Shown here: positions 50,832-60,501 of the stretch, piece after piece
Layout of the letters: each line of letters begins with the position of its first letter
Numbering within the stretch: position 1 is the stretch's first letter
Assembly: GCA_035063785.1 (NCBI GenBank)
Contig: JAPSFS010000012.1
Coordinates: 22,386-86,385 of the forward strand
Length of the DNA: 64,000 bases
Direction: 5' to 3'
From: Comamonas_C sp026954015
Lineage (GTDB): Bacteria > Pseudomonadota > Gammaproteobacteria > Burkholderiales > Burkholderiaceae_C
The notes under the pieces: model-generated
Told to the model about the DNA's origin: nothing
Database searches by the model: none
What the model saw: the letters and a program-made list of their open reading frames with translations, nothing else
Translations under genes and position numbers: made by a program

Positions 50832-53531
50832 ATGAGCGACCCGACCAAGAGCCCGGCGGCGGCCGATTCAGACGAACAAGAAACCCGCGAGTGGATGGAC
50901 GCCTTGTCGGCCGTCATCGACAAGGAGGGCCCCGAACGTGCGCACTTCCTGCTGGAGCAGTTGCTGGAGCACGCGCGCGAGCACTCCATCGACATGCCGT
51001 TCTCGGCCACCACGGGGTACGTGAACACGCTCGAGCCCGAGGAAGAGCAGCGCAGCCCCGGCAACCTCGACATCGAAGGGCGTCTGCGCGCCTACATGCG
51101 CTGGAACTCCATGATCATGGTGGTGCGCGCCAACCGCATGCACCCCGAGGACGGTGGCGATCTGGGCGGGCACATCGCCTCGTACGCCTCGGTGGCGCAC
51201 ATGTTCGAGGCCGGCTTCAACCACTTCTGGCACGCCGAGAGTGAAAACCACGGCGGCGACTGCGTCTACTTCCAGGGCCACAGCTCGCCCGGCATCTACG
51301 CGCGCGCCTTCCTGGAGGGGCGGCTCACCGAAGACCAGCTCGTGCACTTCCGCCAGGAGGTGGGCTACAAGAAGGGTCTCTCCAGCTACCCGCACCCGTG
51401 GCTGATGCCCGATTTCTGGCAGTTCCCCACGGTGTCGATGGGCCTGGGGCCGCTGATGGCGATCTACCAGGCGCGCTTCCTCAAGTACCTGCATGCGCGT
51501 GGCATCGCCGACACCGCCAACCGCAAGGTCTGGGTGTTCCTGGGTGATGGCGAGATGGACGAGCCCGAGAGCACCGGCGCGATCCGCCTGGCGCAGCGCG
51601 AGCACCTGGACAACCTCATCTTCGTCATCAACTGCAACCTGCAGCGCCTGGATGGCCCGGTGCGCGGCAACGGCAAGATCATCCAGGAGCTGGAAGGGCA
51701 GTTCCGCGGCGCGGGCTGGAACGTCATCAAGTGCCTCTGGGGCAGCAGTTGGGATCCGCTGCTGGCGCGCGACAAGGATGGCATCCTCAAGAAGGTGATG
51801 ATGGACACGCTGGACGGTGACTACCAGACCTTCCGCGCGCACGACGGCGCCTACATCCGCAAGCACTTCTTTGGCCGCGATCCGCGCCTGCTCAAGCTCG
51901 TCGAGCACATGAGCGACGATGAAATCTGGGCACTGCGCCACGGCGGCCACGACGCGCAGAAGGTCTACGCGGCCTTCGCTTCCGCGTCGCAGCACCAGGG
52001 CCAGCCCTCGGTGCTCCTGGTGCGCACCATCAAGGGCTACGGCATGGGCGCGGCCGGGCAGGCCAAGAACCCGGCGCACCAGATCAAGAAGCTTTCGGAC
52101 GACGCGGTGCGCGCATTCCGCGACCGCTTCAACATCCCGGTGCCCGACAGCGAACTCGAAAAGCTGCCGTTCTACAAGCCGGCCGACGACACTCCGGCGA
52201 TGAAGTACCTGCACGAGCGCCGCAAGGCGCTGGGTGGCTACCTGCCCGCGCGCCGCGTCAAGTCGGACGAGAGCTTCACCGTGCCGGCGCTGGAGACCTT
52301 CAAGGCGGTGCTCGACCCGACGGCCGAAGGCCGCGAAATCAGCACCACGCAGGCCTTCGTGCGCGTCGTCGTGCAACTGCTGCGCGACAAGGCGCTGGGC
52401 CCGCGCGTCGTGCCCATCGTGGTCGACGAAGCGCGCACCTTCGGCATGGAAGGGATGTTTCGCCAGATCGGCATCTACAACCCGCAAGGCCAGCTCTACA
52501 CACCGGTGGACAAGGGCGAGGTCGCCTACTACAAGGAAGCGGCGGACGGCCAGGTGCTGCAGGAGGGCATCAACGAGCTGGGCGGCATGTCCAGCTGGAT
52601 CGCCGCCGCGACGAGCTACAGCACGAGCAACCGCATCATGCTGCCGTTCTACGTGTACTACTCAATGTTCGGCTTCCAGCGCTTCGGCGACCTGGCCTGG
52701 GCCGCGGGTGACCTGCACGCGCGCGGCTTCCTGCTGGGCGGCACCGCCGGGCGCACCACGCTCAACGGCGAGGGCCTGCAGCACGGCGACGGCCAGAGCC
52801 AGATGCACGCGGCCGTGGTGCCGTCGTGCATCAGCTACGACCCGTCGTTCGCGCACGAGGTCGGCGTGATCATGCACCACGGCATGAAGCGCATGATCGA
52901 AAAGCAGGAGGACGTGTACTACTACCTCACGATCCACAACGAGAACTACGCCATGCCGGGCCTCATCGCCGGCACCGAAGAGCAGATCATCAAGGGCATG
53001 TACCTGTGCCAGCCGGGTGCGGAAGGCTCCAAGCGGGTGCAGTTGCTGGGCAGCGGCACCATCCTGCGCGAGTCGCTGGAGGCGCAGAAGCTCCTGGCCG
53101 CCGAGTGGGGCGTGCAGGCCGACGTCTGGAGCTGCCCGAGCTTCACCGAGCTGGGCCGTGACGGCGTCGATGCCGAGCGCTGGAACCTGCTGCACCCCGG
53201 CGAGACGGCGCGCGTGCCCTTCGTCGCGCAGCAGCTCGCGAACCACCCTGGGCCCGTCGTTGCATCGACCGACTGGGTGAAGGCCTACCCCGAGCAGATC
53301 CGCGCGCACCTGCCACAAGGGCGCAGCTACACGGTGCTGGGCACCGACGGGTTTGGCCGCAGCGACTTCCGCTTCCGCCTGCGCGAGCACTTCGAGATCA
53401 ACCGCCACTACATCGTGCTGGCGGCGCTCACGGCGCTGGCGGATGAGGGCGTGGTCGAGCGCGCCAGGGTGTCGGAGGCGATACGCAAATACGCGATCAA
53501 GACCGAGAAGATCAATCCGCTGCACGCCTGA
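50832..53531 (+). CDS. aceE: Pyruvate dehydrogenase E1 component (homodimeric)
   Basis: 899 aa, the single-chain E1 typical of proteobacteria. It uses thiamine diphosphate to decarboxylate pyruvate and acetylates the lipoyl groups of E2. VFLGDGEMDEPES begins the ThDP-binding motif (GDG...about 30...NCN, seen as INCNLQRLDGPVRGN). VVDEARTFGMEGMFRQIGIY and EDVYYYLTIHNENY are also typical. AGGAG precedes the ATG. It is followed 16 bp later by aceF. Confidence 0.97.
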   Translation: MSDPTKSPAAADSDEQETREWMDALSAVIDKEGPERAHFLLEQLLEHAREHSIDMPFSATTGYVNTLEPEEEQRSPGNLDIEGRLRAYMRWNSMIMVVRANRMHPEDGGDLGGHIASYASVAHMFEAGFNHFWHAESENHGGDCVYFQGHSSPGIYARAFLEGRLTEDQLVHFRQEVGYKKGLSSYPHPWLMPDFWQFPTVSMGLGPLMAIYQARFLKYLHARGIADTANRKVWVFLGDGEMDEPESTGAIRLAQREHLDNLIFVINCNLQRLDGPVRGNGKIIQELEGQFRGAGWNVIKCLWGSSWDPLLARDKDGILKKVMMDTLDGDYQTFRAHDGAYIRKHFFGRDPRLLKLVEHMSDDEIWALRHGGHDAQKVYAAFASASQHQGQPSVLLVRTIKGYGMGAAGQAKNPAHQIKKLSDDAVRAFRDRFNIPVPDSELEKLPFYKPADDTPAMKYLHERRKALGGYLPARRVKSDESFTVPALETFKAVLDPTAEGREISTTQAFVRVVVQLLRDKALGPRVVPIVVDEARTFGMEGMFRQIGIYNPQGQLYTPVDKGEVAYYKEAADGQVLQEGINELGGMSSWIAAATSYSTSNRIMLPFYVYYSMFGFQRFGDLAWAAGDLHARGFLLGGTAGRTTLNGEGLQHGDGQSQMHAAVVPSCISYDPSFAHEVGVIMHHGMKRMIEKQEDVYYYLTIHNENYAMPGLIAGTEEQIIKGMYLCQPGAEGSKRVQLLGSGTILRESLEAQKLLAAEWGVQADVWSCPSFTELGRDGVDAERWNLLHPGETARVPFVAQQLANHPGPVVASTDWVKAYPEQIRAHLPQGRSYTVLGTDGFGRSDFRFRLREHFEINRHYIVLAALTALADEGVVERARVSEAIRKYAIKTEKINPLHA

Positions 53532-53547
53532 ACAGGAGGGGAAGACC

Positions 53548-55206
53548 ATGGCACTCAAGGAAGTCACAGTCCCCGACATCGGCGACTTTTCGGACGTCGG
53601 CGTGATCGAGCTGCTCGTCAAGCCCGGCGACACGATCAAGGCGGAGCAGAGCCTCATCACCGTCGAATCGGACAAGGCCTCGATGGAGATACCCTCCAGT
53701 GAATCGGGCGTCGTCAAGGAGCTCAAGGTCCAGCTTGGCGACAAGGTGAGCAAGGGCTCGGTCGTGCTGGTGGTGGAAACCGCAGATTCCGCATCGAATC
53801 AGGTTCCAGCGCCCGCCGCGCCTGCGCAGGCAGCTCCTGAGGCTGTAGCACCCGCACCGGCGCCACAGGCCGCCGCGGTCCCTTCGGCCACGGGCCGCGT
53901 GGAGGTGCGCGTGCCCGACATCGGCGACTTCAAGGACGTCGCGGTGATCGAGCTGCTCGTCGCGGTGGGTGACACCGTGAAGGCCGAGCAGTCGCTGTTC
54001 ACCGTCGAGAGCGACAAGGCGTCGATGGAGATCCCTTCGTCCGCGTCCGGCGTCGTCAAGGAAATGAAGGTGCAGCTCGGCGACAAGGTGAACGCGGGCG
54101 ACCTGGTGGTGGTGCTTGAAGGCGCAGCCGCGCCCGCGGCGGCCGCCCCGGCACCGGCGCCAGCGCCCGCGGCGCCCAGTGCCGCACCCGCCCCGGCCGC
54201 CGCACCGGCGCCCGCCCCGGCCCCAGCCGCTGCTGCGGTGCCCGCGCACCAGCCCGGCGGGCCGGTAGCCGGCCTGCCGCACGCCAGCCCCTCGGTGCGC
54301 AAGGCCGCGCGCGAGCTCGGCGTGCCGCTCGCCGAGGTCAAGGGCACCGGCCCCAAGGGCCGCATCACGCTCGAGGACGTGCAATCGTTCACGCGCGCCG
54401 TCATGGCGGGCAGCGTGCAGACGCAGGCCCAGGCGGCAAGGGCGCCCGCGGGCGGCTCGGGAGCGGGTCTGGACCTGCTGCCCTGGCCCAAGGTGGACTT
54501 CGCCAAGTTCGGTGCCGTCGAGGCCAGGCCGCTTTCGCGCATCAAGAAGATCAGCGGCGCCAACCTGGCGCGCAACTGGGTGATGATCCCGCACGTTACC
54601 AACAACGACGAGGCCGACATCACCGAGCTCGAAGCCTTCCGCGTGCAGACCAACAAGGAGGGCGAGAAGGCCAAGAACCCCGTCAAGGTGACGATGCTCG
54701 CCTTCGTCATCAAGGCGGTGGTCGCGGCGCTCAAGAAGTTCCCCGAGTTCAACACCAGCCTGGACGGCGACAACCTCGTCTACAAGCAGTACTACCACAT
54801 CGGCTTCGCCGCCGACACGCCCAACGGCCTGGTGGTGCCCGTGCTGAAGGACGCGGACCAGAAGGGCATCCTGCAGATCAGCCAGGAGATGTCCGAGCTC
54901 GCCAGGAAGGCGCGCGACGGCAAGCTCGGCGTGGCCGACATGCAGGGCGGCTGCATGTCGATTTCCTCGCTCGGCGGCATCGGCGGCACGCATTTCACGC
55001 CCATCATCAACGCGCCGGAGGTGGCCATCCTCGGCCTGTCCAGGAGCGCGATGAAGCCGGTGTGGGATGGCAAGGTCTTCGTGCCGCGCCTCATCCTGCC
55101 GCTGTCGCTGTCGTACGACCACCGCGTGATCGACGGCGCCGCCGCAGCGCGCTTCAACGCCTACCTCGGTCAGGTGCTGGCGGACTACCGCCGCATCCTG
55201 CTGTGA
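53548..55206 (+). CDS. aceF: Dihydrolipoamide acetyltransferase (E2) with two lipoyl domains
   Basis: 552 aa. The lipoyl domains centre on ESDKASMEIPSS near residues 41 and 158, joined by Ala/Pro linkers. The peripheral-subunit-binding domain is at about 248-285 (ASPSVRKAARELGVPLAEVKGTG). The catalytic core ends with SYDHRVIDGAAAARF, which contains the active-site His and Asp. Palindromic repeat copy 9 lies in the first linker, where its translation blends with the Ala/Pro composition. GGAGGGGAAG precedes the ATG. Confidence 0.96.
   Translation: MALKEVTVPDIGDFSDVGVIELLVKPGDTIKAEQSLITVESDKASMEIPSSESGVVKELKVQLGDKVSKGSVVLVVETADSASNQVPAPAAPAQAAPEAVAPAPAPQAAAVPSATGRVEVRVPDIGDFKDVAVIELLVAVGDTVKAEQSLFTVESDKASMEIPSSASGVVKEMKVQLGDKVNAGDLVVVLEGAAAPAAAAPAPAPAPAAPSAAPAPAAAPAPAPAPAAAAVPAHQPGGPVAGLPHASPSVRKAARELGVPLAEVKGTGPKGRITLEDVQSFTRAVMAGSVQTQAQAARAPAGGSGAGLDLLPWPKVDFAKFGAVEARPLSRIKKISGANLARNWVMIPHVTNNDEADITELEAFRVQTNKEGEKAKNPVKVTMLAFVIKAVVAALKKFPEFNTSLDGDNLVYKQYYHIGFAADTPNGLVVPVLKDADQKGILQISQEMSELARKARDGKLGVADMQGGCMSISSLGGIGGTHFTPIINAPEVAILGLSRSAMKPVWDGKVFVPRLILPLSLSYDHRVIDGAAAARFNAYLGQVLADYRRILL
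53790..53850 (+). repeat. Dispersed palindromic repeat, copy 9 (aceF linker)
   Basis: GCATCGAATCAGGTTCCAGCGCCC...GCGCAGGCAGCTCCTGAGGCTGTAGCA keeps the ends of the repeat (ATCnAA...CCAGCGC and CAGCT..TG.....TGTAGCA). It is closely similar to copy 10 in lpdA. Confidence 0.65.
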
Positions 55207-55218
55207 AAGGAGCCTGAG

Positions 55219-57030
55219 ATGGCAGTGATCGACATCAAGGTTCCGGACATCGGCGACTTCAAGGACGTCGCGGTGATTGAGGTGCTCGTCGCGGTGGGCG
55301 ACACCATCCGCGCCGAGCAAAGCCTCGTCACCGTGGAAAGCGACAAGGCGTCGATGGAAATCCCGTCGTCGACCGGCGGCGTGGTCAAGGAGCTCAAGGT
55401 CCAGCTTGGCGACAAGGTGAGCGAGGGCAGCGTGCTGCTGGCGCTCGAAGTTGCCGATACGGCGGCCGCTGCCCCTGCGCCTGCACCCGCGGATTCAGCA
55501 TCAAAACCGGCTCCAGCGCCCGCCAGTCAAGCGCCAGCAGCTCCTGCGCCTGTAGCATCCAGCTACGGCGGCGGCGCCGATGTGGACTGCGACGTGCTGG
55601 TGCTCGGCGGCGGCCCCGGCGGCTACTCGGCGGCGTTCCGCGCCGCGGACCTTGGCCTCTCGGTCGTCATCGTCGAGCGCTACGCCACGCTGGGCGGCGT
55701 GTGCCTGAACGTGGGCTGCATCCCGTCGAAGGCGCTGCTGCACGTCGCGGCCGTCATGGACGAAGTGGCGCACCTCAAGACCGCGGGCATCAGCTTCGGC
55801 GCGCCGCAGGTGGACATCGACCAGTTGCGCGGCCACAAGGAAAAGGTCGTCGGCAAGCTCACCGGCGGGCTGGCGGCCATGGCCAAGATGCGCAAGGTCA
55901 CGATCGTGCGCGGCTATGGCAGCTTTGTCGGCGCCCACCACATCGAGGTCGAAGAGACCAGCGGCAGCGGCCAGGAGAAGACCGGCGCCAAGAAGGTGGT
56001 GCAGTTCAAGCGCGCCATCATCGCTGCGGGCAGCCAGGCCGTGCGCCTGCCCTTCATGCCCGAAGACCCGCGCATCGTGGACAGCACCGGCGCGCTCGCG
56101 CTCAAGGAAGTTCCCAGGCGCATGCTGATCCTGGGCGGCGGCATCATCGGCCTGGAGATGGGCACGGTCTACAGCACGCTCGGCGCGCGCCTGGACGTGG
56201 TGGAAATGCTCGACGGCCTGATGCAGGGCGCCGACCGCGACCTCGTCAAGGTCTGGCAGAAGATGAACGCGCCGCGCTTCGACCACATCATGCTCAAGAC
56301 CAAGACCGTGGGCGCACGGGCGACGGATGCGGGCATCGAGGTGAGTTTCGAAGGCGAGGGCGCCCCCGCGCCGCAGACCTACGACCTCGTGCTGCAGGCC
56401 GTGGGCCGCAGCCCCAACGGCAAGAAGATCGGGGCGGAAAAGGCGGGCGTGGCGGTGACCGAGCGCGGCTTCATCAACGTCGACATCCAGATGCGCACCA
56501 ACGTGCCACACATCTTCGCCATCGGCGACATCGTCGGCCAGCCCATGCTGGCGCACAAGGCGGTGCACGAGGCGCATGTGGCCGCCGAGGTCATCGCGGG
56601 CGAACTCAAGGGCGACAAGGCCCTGGCCAGCGCCGCCTTCAACGCCCGCGTGATCCCGAGCGTCGCCTATACCGACCCGGAAGTCGCCTGGGTGGGCCTC
56701 ACCGAAGACCAGGCCAAGGCGCAGGGCGTGAAGGTCAAGAAGGGTCTGTTCCCCTGGGCGGCCTCGGGCCGCGCGATCGCCAACGGCCGCGACGAAGGGT
56801 TCACCAAGCTGCTGTTCGACGAGGCGACGCACCGCATCGTGGGCGGCGGCATGGTGGGCACCCACGCGGGCGACATGATCGGCGAGGTGGCGCTTGCCAT
56901 CGAGATGGGCGCCGACAGCGTGGACATCGGCAAGACCATCCACCCGCACCCCACGCTGGGCGAAAGCATAGGCATGGCCGCCGAGGTGGCGCATGGCTCC
57001 TGCACGGACGTGCCGCCGCAGCGGAAATAG
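55219..57030 (+). CDS. lpdA: Dihydrolipoamide dehydrogenase (E3) with N-terminal lipoyl domain
   Basis: 603 aa. Residues 1-80 form a lipoyl domain (ESDKASMEIPSS), an Ala/Pro linker follows, and from about 117 a full FAD/NAD disulfide oxidoreductase begins (VLVLGGGPGGYSAAF). The redox pair is in GGVCLNVGCIPSK, the NAD-binding GGGIIGLEMGTV follows, and the C-terminal His-Glu pair is in HPHPTLGESIGMA. It reoxidises dihydrolipoamide with NAD+. Palindromic repeat copy 10 is in the linker. A strong terminator ends the aceE-aceF-lpdA operon. Confidence 0.96.
   Translation: MAVIDIKVPDIGDFKDVAVIEVLVAVGDTIRAEQSLVTVESDKASMEIPSSTGGVVKELKVQLGDKVSEGSVLLALEVADTAAAAPAPAPADSASKPAPAPASQAPAAPAPVASSYGGGADVDCDVLVLGGGPGGYSAAFRAADLGLSVVIVERYATLGGVCLNVGCIPSKALLHVAAVMDEVAHLKTAGISFGAPQVDIDQLRGHKEKVVGKLTGGLAAMAKMRKVTIVRGYGSFVGAHHIEVEETSGSGQEKTGAKKVVQFKRAIIAAGSQAVRLPFMPEDPRIVDSTGALALKEVPRRMLILGGGIIGLEMGTVYSTLGARLDVVEMLDGLMQGADRDLVKVWQKMNAPRFDHIMLKTKTVGARATDAGIEVSFEGEGAPAPQTYDLVLQAVGRSPNGKKIGAEKAGVAVTERGFINVDIQMRTNVPHIFAIGDIVGQPMLAHKAVHEAHVAAEVIAGELKGDKALASAAFNARVIPSVAYTDPEVAWVGLTEDQAKAQGVKVKKGLFPWAASGRAIANGRDEGFTKLLFDEATHRIVGGGMVGTHAGDMIGEVALAIEMGADSVDIGKTIHPHPTLGESIGMAAEVAHGSCTDVPPQRK
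55497..55558 (+). repeat. Dispersed palindromic repeat, copy 10 (lpdA linker)
   Basis: AGCATCAAAACCGGCTCCAGCGCCCGCCAGTCAAGCGCCAGCAGCTCCTGCGCCTGTAGCA matches the consensus over its full length and is translated in frame as SKPAPAPASQAPAAPAPVAS. Confidence 0.75.
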
Positions 57031-57051
57031 TTGCTATTCAACTCGCAGCTT

Positions 57052-57085
57052 GCCGCGCAGGTCCCGCAAGGGCTGCGCGGCTTTT
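57052..57085 (+). terminator. Terminator of the pyruvate dehydrogenase operon
   Basis: GCCGCGCAG (57052-57060) and CTGCGCGGC (57073-57081) form a perfect 9-bp stem followed by TTTT, 22 bp after the lpdA stop. Confidence 0.85.
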
Positions 57086-57227
57086 CATTGCGCAGATGCG
57101 CGGGCATCGTGACCAGCCGTATCATTCCGATAGCAGCCGGCGCTTTGTGGCGGGGCGCTTGCGGCTGATCTGGCTGCGAATTCCCACGCTGTGGCGACCG
57201 CGGTTACAGAACGCGGACCGGCAACTG

Positions 57228-58400
57228 TCAACGCCCAAAGCCGGTCGCGTCGGCCGACTGTGGGCTAGTCGAAACGCTGCGCGCCAGCAGGGCCACCGCT
57301 TCTGCCTGCCGATGTGTACCCGTCTTGGCGAAGATGCGTTTAAGGTGGGAGCGCACGGTCACAAGGCCGATGCCCAGGTCCACCGCAATGTCCTCGGGAG
57401 AACGCCCCCGGCCGAGCGCCGCGGCCACCAGACCTTCCGCGGGGGTCAGGCCGAACAGGTCGCGCAGCCGTGCCGCGGCGAGCGGCGCCTGCGGGTCGCG
57501 GATGAAGACCAGCAGGGTGGGGCGCTGCTCTCCGAAGGCGCGTGCCGACGGCCGCAAGGGCGCGACCTCGAGCACCAGCGGCATGCGCTGCCGTCGCGGA
57601 ACAGATAGCGCCGTGCCGGGAGCCGCCGCCTTGCCGTGCGCCACATCCATCGCGGAGCGCACCAGCGCCAGCAGCCGACGGTGCAGCGCGGGCGAACGCA
57701 GCCGCAAGCGCCCACCGGTGGTCGAGATTTCCGCGTTCTCACGCAGCAGCAATGCACCCATCGCACTCGCATGGATGACGCGACAGGCACCGTCCACCAT
57801 GAGCACGCCGGCATCGAGCCGATCCAGCGCCTCCAGCGCCGCCGCGTGGTGGTGCGACAGCGCCGAGAGACGCTGCCCGAGCCGCAGCGCGCGCTGCAGG
57901 TGCGGCAGCACCAGTGCCGCCCGCCGCCGCTCCGATGGCGTGTAGACCCCGGCGCCGCGCGGACGGTGGACGCCAAGCACACCGATTGCGCCGTCCGCCA
58001 CGGGAAACACCGCACCCAGCATATGGTGGATACCGAGATGCCGCAACCACTCCTGATAGAAGCCGCTGCGCCGCTCTTCGGTGGGCGTCACCAGCTGTTC
58101 GCTGACCACGATGCGCGACAGGCCGTGGGCAACGGAACGCTCCACCCACAGGTCCTTTCGGTGCCAGTCATCGGCCCACGCCTGCTCGCGCTCGGATACG
58201 ACCAGATTGCCGGTGCATTCCAGCAGGCTCACCTGGGCGCCGTCGCCGTGCAGCTTCAACACGGTACTGGTGGAGTCGAACGCCTCGGCGATGCGGTCGG
58301 CGGTGCCACGCCACAAGGCGCCATCCATCGCGGCGTCGTAGAGGTGAGCGATCAATCCCGAAACGCGGGCTTCCTCGCGCTCCTGCGATGACGTGACCAT
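57228..58400 (-). CDS. LuxR-family transcriptional regulator
   Basis: 390 aa. A C-terminal LuxR HTH (GLTPAEGLVAAALGRGRSPEDIAVDLGIGLVTVRSHLKRIFAKTG split across about 318-365) follows a long N-terminal region with no autoinducer-type domain. That region includes a PAS-like segment around AALEALDRLDAGVLMVDGACRVIHA. This layout is common in orphan LuxR regulators of Burkholderiales; the signal is unknown. The ATG at 58400 follows GGAGCGC. The 197 bp between it and the lpdA stop hold only the lpdA terminator. Confidence 0.85.
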   Translation of the reverse strand: MVTSSQEREEARVSGLIAHLYDAAMDGALWRGTADRIAEAFDSTSTVLKLHGDGAQVSLLECTGNLVVSEREQAWADDWHRKDLWVERSVAHGLSRIVVSEQLVTPTEERRSGFYQEWLRHLGIHHMLGAVFPVADGAIGVLGVHRPRGAGVYTPSERRRAALVLPHLQRALRLGQRLSALSHHHAAALEALDRLDAGVLMVDGACRVIHASAMGALLLRENAEISTTGGRLRLRSPALHRRLLALVRSAMDVAHGKAAAPGTALSVPRRQRMPLVLEVAPLRPSARAFGEQRPTLLVFIRDPQAPLAAARLRDLFGLTPAEGLVAAALGRGRSPEDIAVDLGIGLVTVRSHLKRIFAKTGTHRQAEAVALLARSVSTSPQSADATGFGR

Positions 58401-58692
58401 GCGGCGCTCCTTCGTTCGTTGGGCAGGAATCGTCGGTCCGGACTGAGCACCGCTTGAATTCCCTGCTCTGGCAAGGCAAGGGCAGGGCGTTGCCACGGCG
58501 CACCCTGCTTTTTACCCTTCCCCCCCATTTGGGGGAAGACGGCCCGCGTGACCCGCCCTACGATTTCCGCGCATGCAATGGTGCCGGCAGGGCACCACCT
58601 TGGATGCGCTTCGCTGCGTGAGAACCACCGACAGATGGAGGCTGGGCGCAGCGCGGCTGGATACCTCGATTTCACTTGTTCATGGGAGGCTG
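58401..58692. other. Intergenic region before the membrane protein gene
   Basis: About 290 bp between divergent genes. It holds a GGGAGGC ribosome site at 58684-58690 for the next gene. No RNA gene or repeat is recognised. Confidence 0.4.
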
Positions 58693-59388
58693 ATGATGCA
58701 CCGTGGCGTTGCCGTGATGGCGGGTCTCGTGGGCCTTTGGTTCCTGTTGCTGGCCAGTCCGCGCTCTCTGGGAGAGTCGTTGGTCAAGTTCGCGTATGCC
58801 GCGATCCTGTTGGTGTTTGCCTACCAGAGGTTCCGCACGTCTCCAAAGGGGGCGGCAGGGTACGCCAGACACGAGGAAGATGGTCGGCTGCGGCTGGACG
58901 TGACTCCGGCGGCGGCGCCCGTCCACTGGTTCGCGGCGGTTCTGGCGATCGCGCTTGGCGCGGGCGTCACGGGCAGCGGCATCTCCCTGCTATGGATCAT
59001 GGGTTTGTTGTTCGCCGCGATCACGTGGATGGTGCTGCTGAAAGACCCGCGAGGTCTTCACGCCACCCGGCAGAGAACGTTTCACGTAGGGCCGGAAGGT
59101 GTCGAGGTGGGCGGCCAGTTGCTGCGCACGGCCGACATCCACCATGTGGGAATCAGGAACCGGTTCGGCGGAGGAGTCGAAATCGTGTACGACGCCAGCC
59201 AGGGGATACCGACGGGCGTGGCGGCCGGCATCGCGCACCGCCGCAAACTCGCGGAGGTGGCCTACCGCGTCGAAATCGAAGCCGGCGGCGAGGCCCATGT
59301 GCTCGCGGCCGGCCTGGATCAGGTCACGGCCCGGGGCCTTGCGACCGAGGTCGGCAGGGCGTTGAACCCTGACCCGGCAAAGCCGTGA
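58693..59388 (+). CDS. Membrane protein of unknown function
   Basis: 231 aa from an ATG preceded by GGGAGGC; a second ATG follows directly. Hydrophobic helices are GVAVMAGLVGLWFLLLA, LVKFAYAAILLVFAY, HWFAAVLAIALGAGVTG and SLLWIMGLLFAAITWMVLL. After them comes a soluble C-terminal domain (about 125-231) of mixed beta character that resembles PH-like membrane domains in alternation, but no family is recognised. It is isolated between the LuxR regulator and the HDOD gene. Confidence 0.65.
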   Translation: MMHRGVAVMAGLVGLWFLLLASPRSLGESLVKFAYAAILLVFAYQRFRTSPKGAAGYARHEEDGRLRLDVTPAAAPVHWFAAVLAIALGAGVTGSGISLLWIMGLLFAAITWMVLLKDPRGLHATRQRTFHVGPEGVEVGGQLLRTADIHHVGIRNRFGGGVEIVYDASQGIPTGVAAGIAHRRKLAEVAYRVEIEAGGEAHVLAAGLDQVTARGLATEVGRALNPDPAKP

Positions 59389-59571
59389 GCTTCGATGGCT
59401 GCCCGCGCTGGCCGCGGGCGTCATCGACCGCGAGCCCGGCAGTCAGCGCAGTCTGCAGGCCGTGCAGCACGCGTTCAACGCGTTGCAGCAGGTGTCGGGC
59501 AGGCCGCTGAGCCCGTTGTCGGCGATGAGGGCGATGAGCATCAATCCGGCCGCGCAACCCGGCCGCAGCTA
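59365..59571 (+). pseudogene. Startless open frame, possible gene fragment
   Basis: Overlapping the end of the membrane gene in another frame, an uninterrupted stretch encodes LPALAAGVIDREPGSQRS and LQAVQHAFNALQQVSGRPLS before a TAG at 59569-59571. It has protein-like composition, but there is no ATG, GTG or TTG in frame after the preceding stop. It may be a remnant of a deleted gene. I do not recognise the family. Confidence 0.3.
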
Positions 59572-60390
59572 GACCGCGTCGAACTGCGCCGCCCAGTCGA
59601 TCGGATCCTGCTGCAGCACCATGTCGATATCCATGCCGAGCGCGACGCCGACCTCACCGGGAAACGTCGCGGCAAGTTCGCGCTCGCCCAGCCCGGTCTC
59701 GCACGCCCGTGCCCGCCAGGCCGCCAGGTGCAAAACACCCGCGAGCGGCTCGTACACATCGCCGTTGAAGGGCGCTGTGTGGTACTGCAGGGCGTCCGTC
59801 AGCGCCTGCGGAAGGTGCCACAGGCGCGCCGCCAGGCCCGCGCTCACCTGCGCATAGGAATATCCCCAGGCGCGTTGCTCCGACTTGGCCCTGCGCAGGT
59901 GCAGCGGAGCAACCTTGGTCGTGCTGATGCCGTGGCTGCCGTGCGGATCGAGCAAATGCAGCACGATTTCCCCCAGCCCGTGCAACAGCCCGACGCTGTA
60001 GGCTGCCGCCTGGTTCTGGCGTACCAGCCCGGCAAGCGTATGCGCCAGCTTGGCCGTATTGAGGCTGTAGCGCCAGAAGCTTAGTAGGTCGATGCCCGGG
60101 ACGGAGCGCGACGGTATGCCTACACACGCCTGCGCCACGACGGCGCGCAGCTGCGCCACGTCGAGCAGTACCAGCGCCTCCGCGACGCCGCAGACCTGGC
60201 CCGGCAGCCCGCACGATGCCGCATTGGCCTCCCGCAGCAGATCGGCCGCCAGCGCCGGATCGATACAGAAATACCGATTGACGCGCCGCAGGCTCGGCTC
60301 GGGTCGCGCAAGCTCTGCTGTCAGCAACGCCACCGCCCGCGGCAGACTGGGCAGCGTGCACCGGCGTGTCAGTAGCTCGTTCAGTTCCAT
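59569..60390 (-). CDS. HDOD domain protein
   Basis: 273 aa. A single HDOD (HD-related output) domain spans roughly residues 10-210: LPSLPRAVALLTAELA, then a FCIDPALAADLLREANAAS block and YSVGLLHGLGEIVLHLL. HDOD proteins lack full HD phosphohydrolase residues and usually serve in signalling or c-di-GMP-linked output. There is no receiver or EAL partner nearby. The stop touches the end of the startless frame on the other strand. Confidence 0.83.
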   Translation of the reverse strand: MELNELLTRRCTLPSLPRAVALLTAELARPEPSLRRVNRYFCIDPALAADLLREANAASCGLPGQVCGVAEALVLLDVAQLRAVVAQACVGIPSRSVPGIDLLSFWRYSLNTAKLAHTLAGLVRQNQAAAYSVGLLHGLGEIVLHLLDPHGSHGISTTKVAPLHLRRAKSEQRAWGYSYAQVSAGLAARLWHLPQALTDALQYHTAPFNGDVYEPLAGVLHLAAWRARACETGLGERELAATFPGEVGVALGMDIDMVLQQDPIDWAAQFDAV

Positions 60391-60501
60391 CCGTTACGTT
60401 GATCCTGCTGGAGCGGTCGCTGACCATTATCCATGGACCGCCCGGCGGGAAGGAGGTGGACAAGCAGAAGGACCGATGGTACCGGTCAGTGTGTACCAGT
60501 C

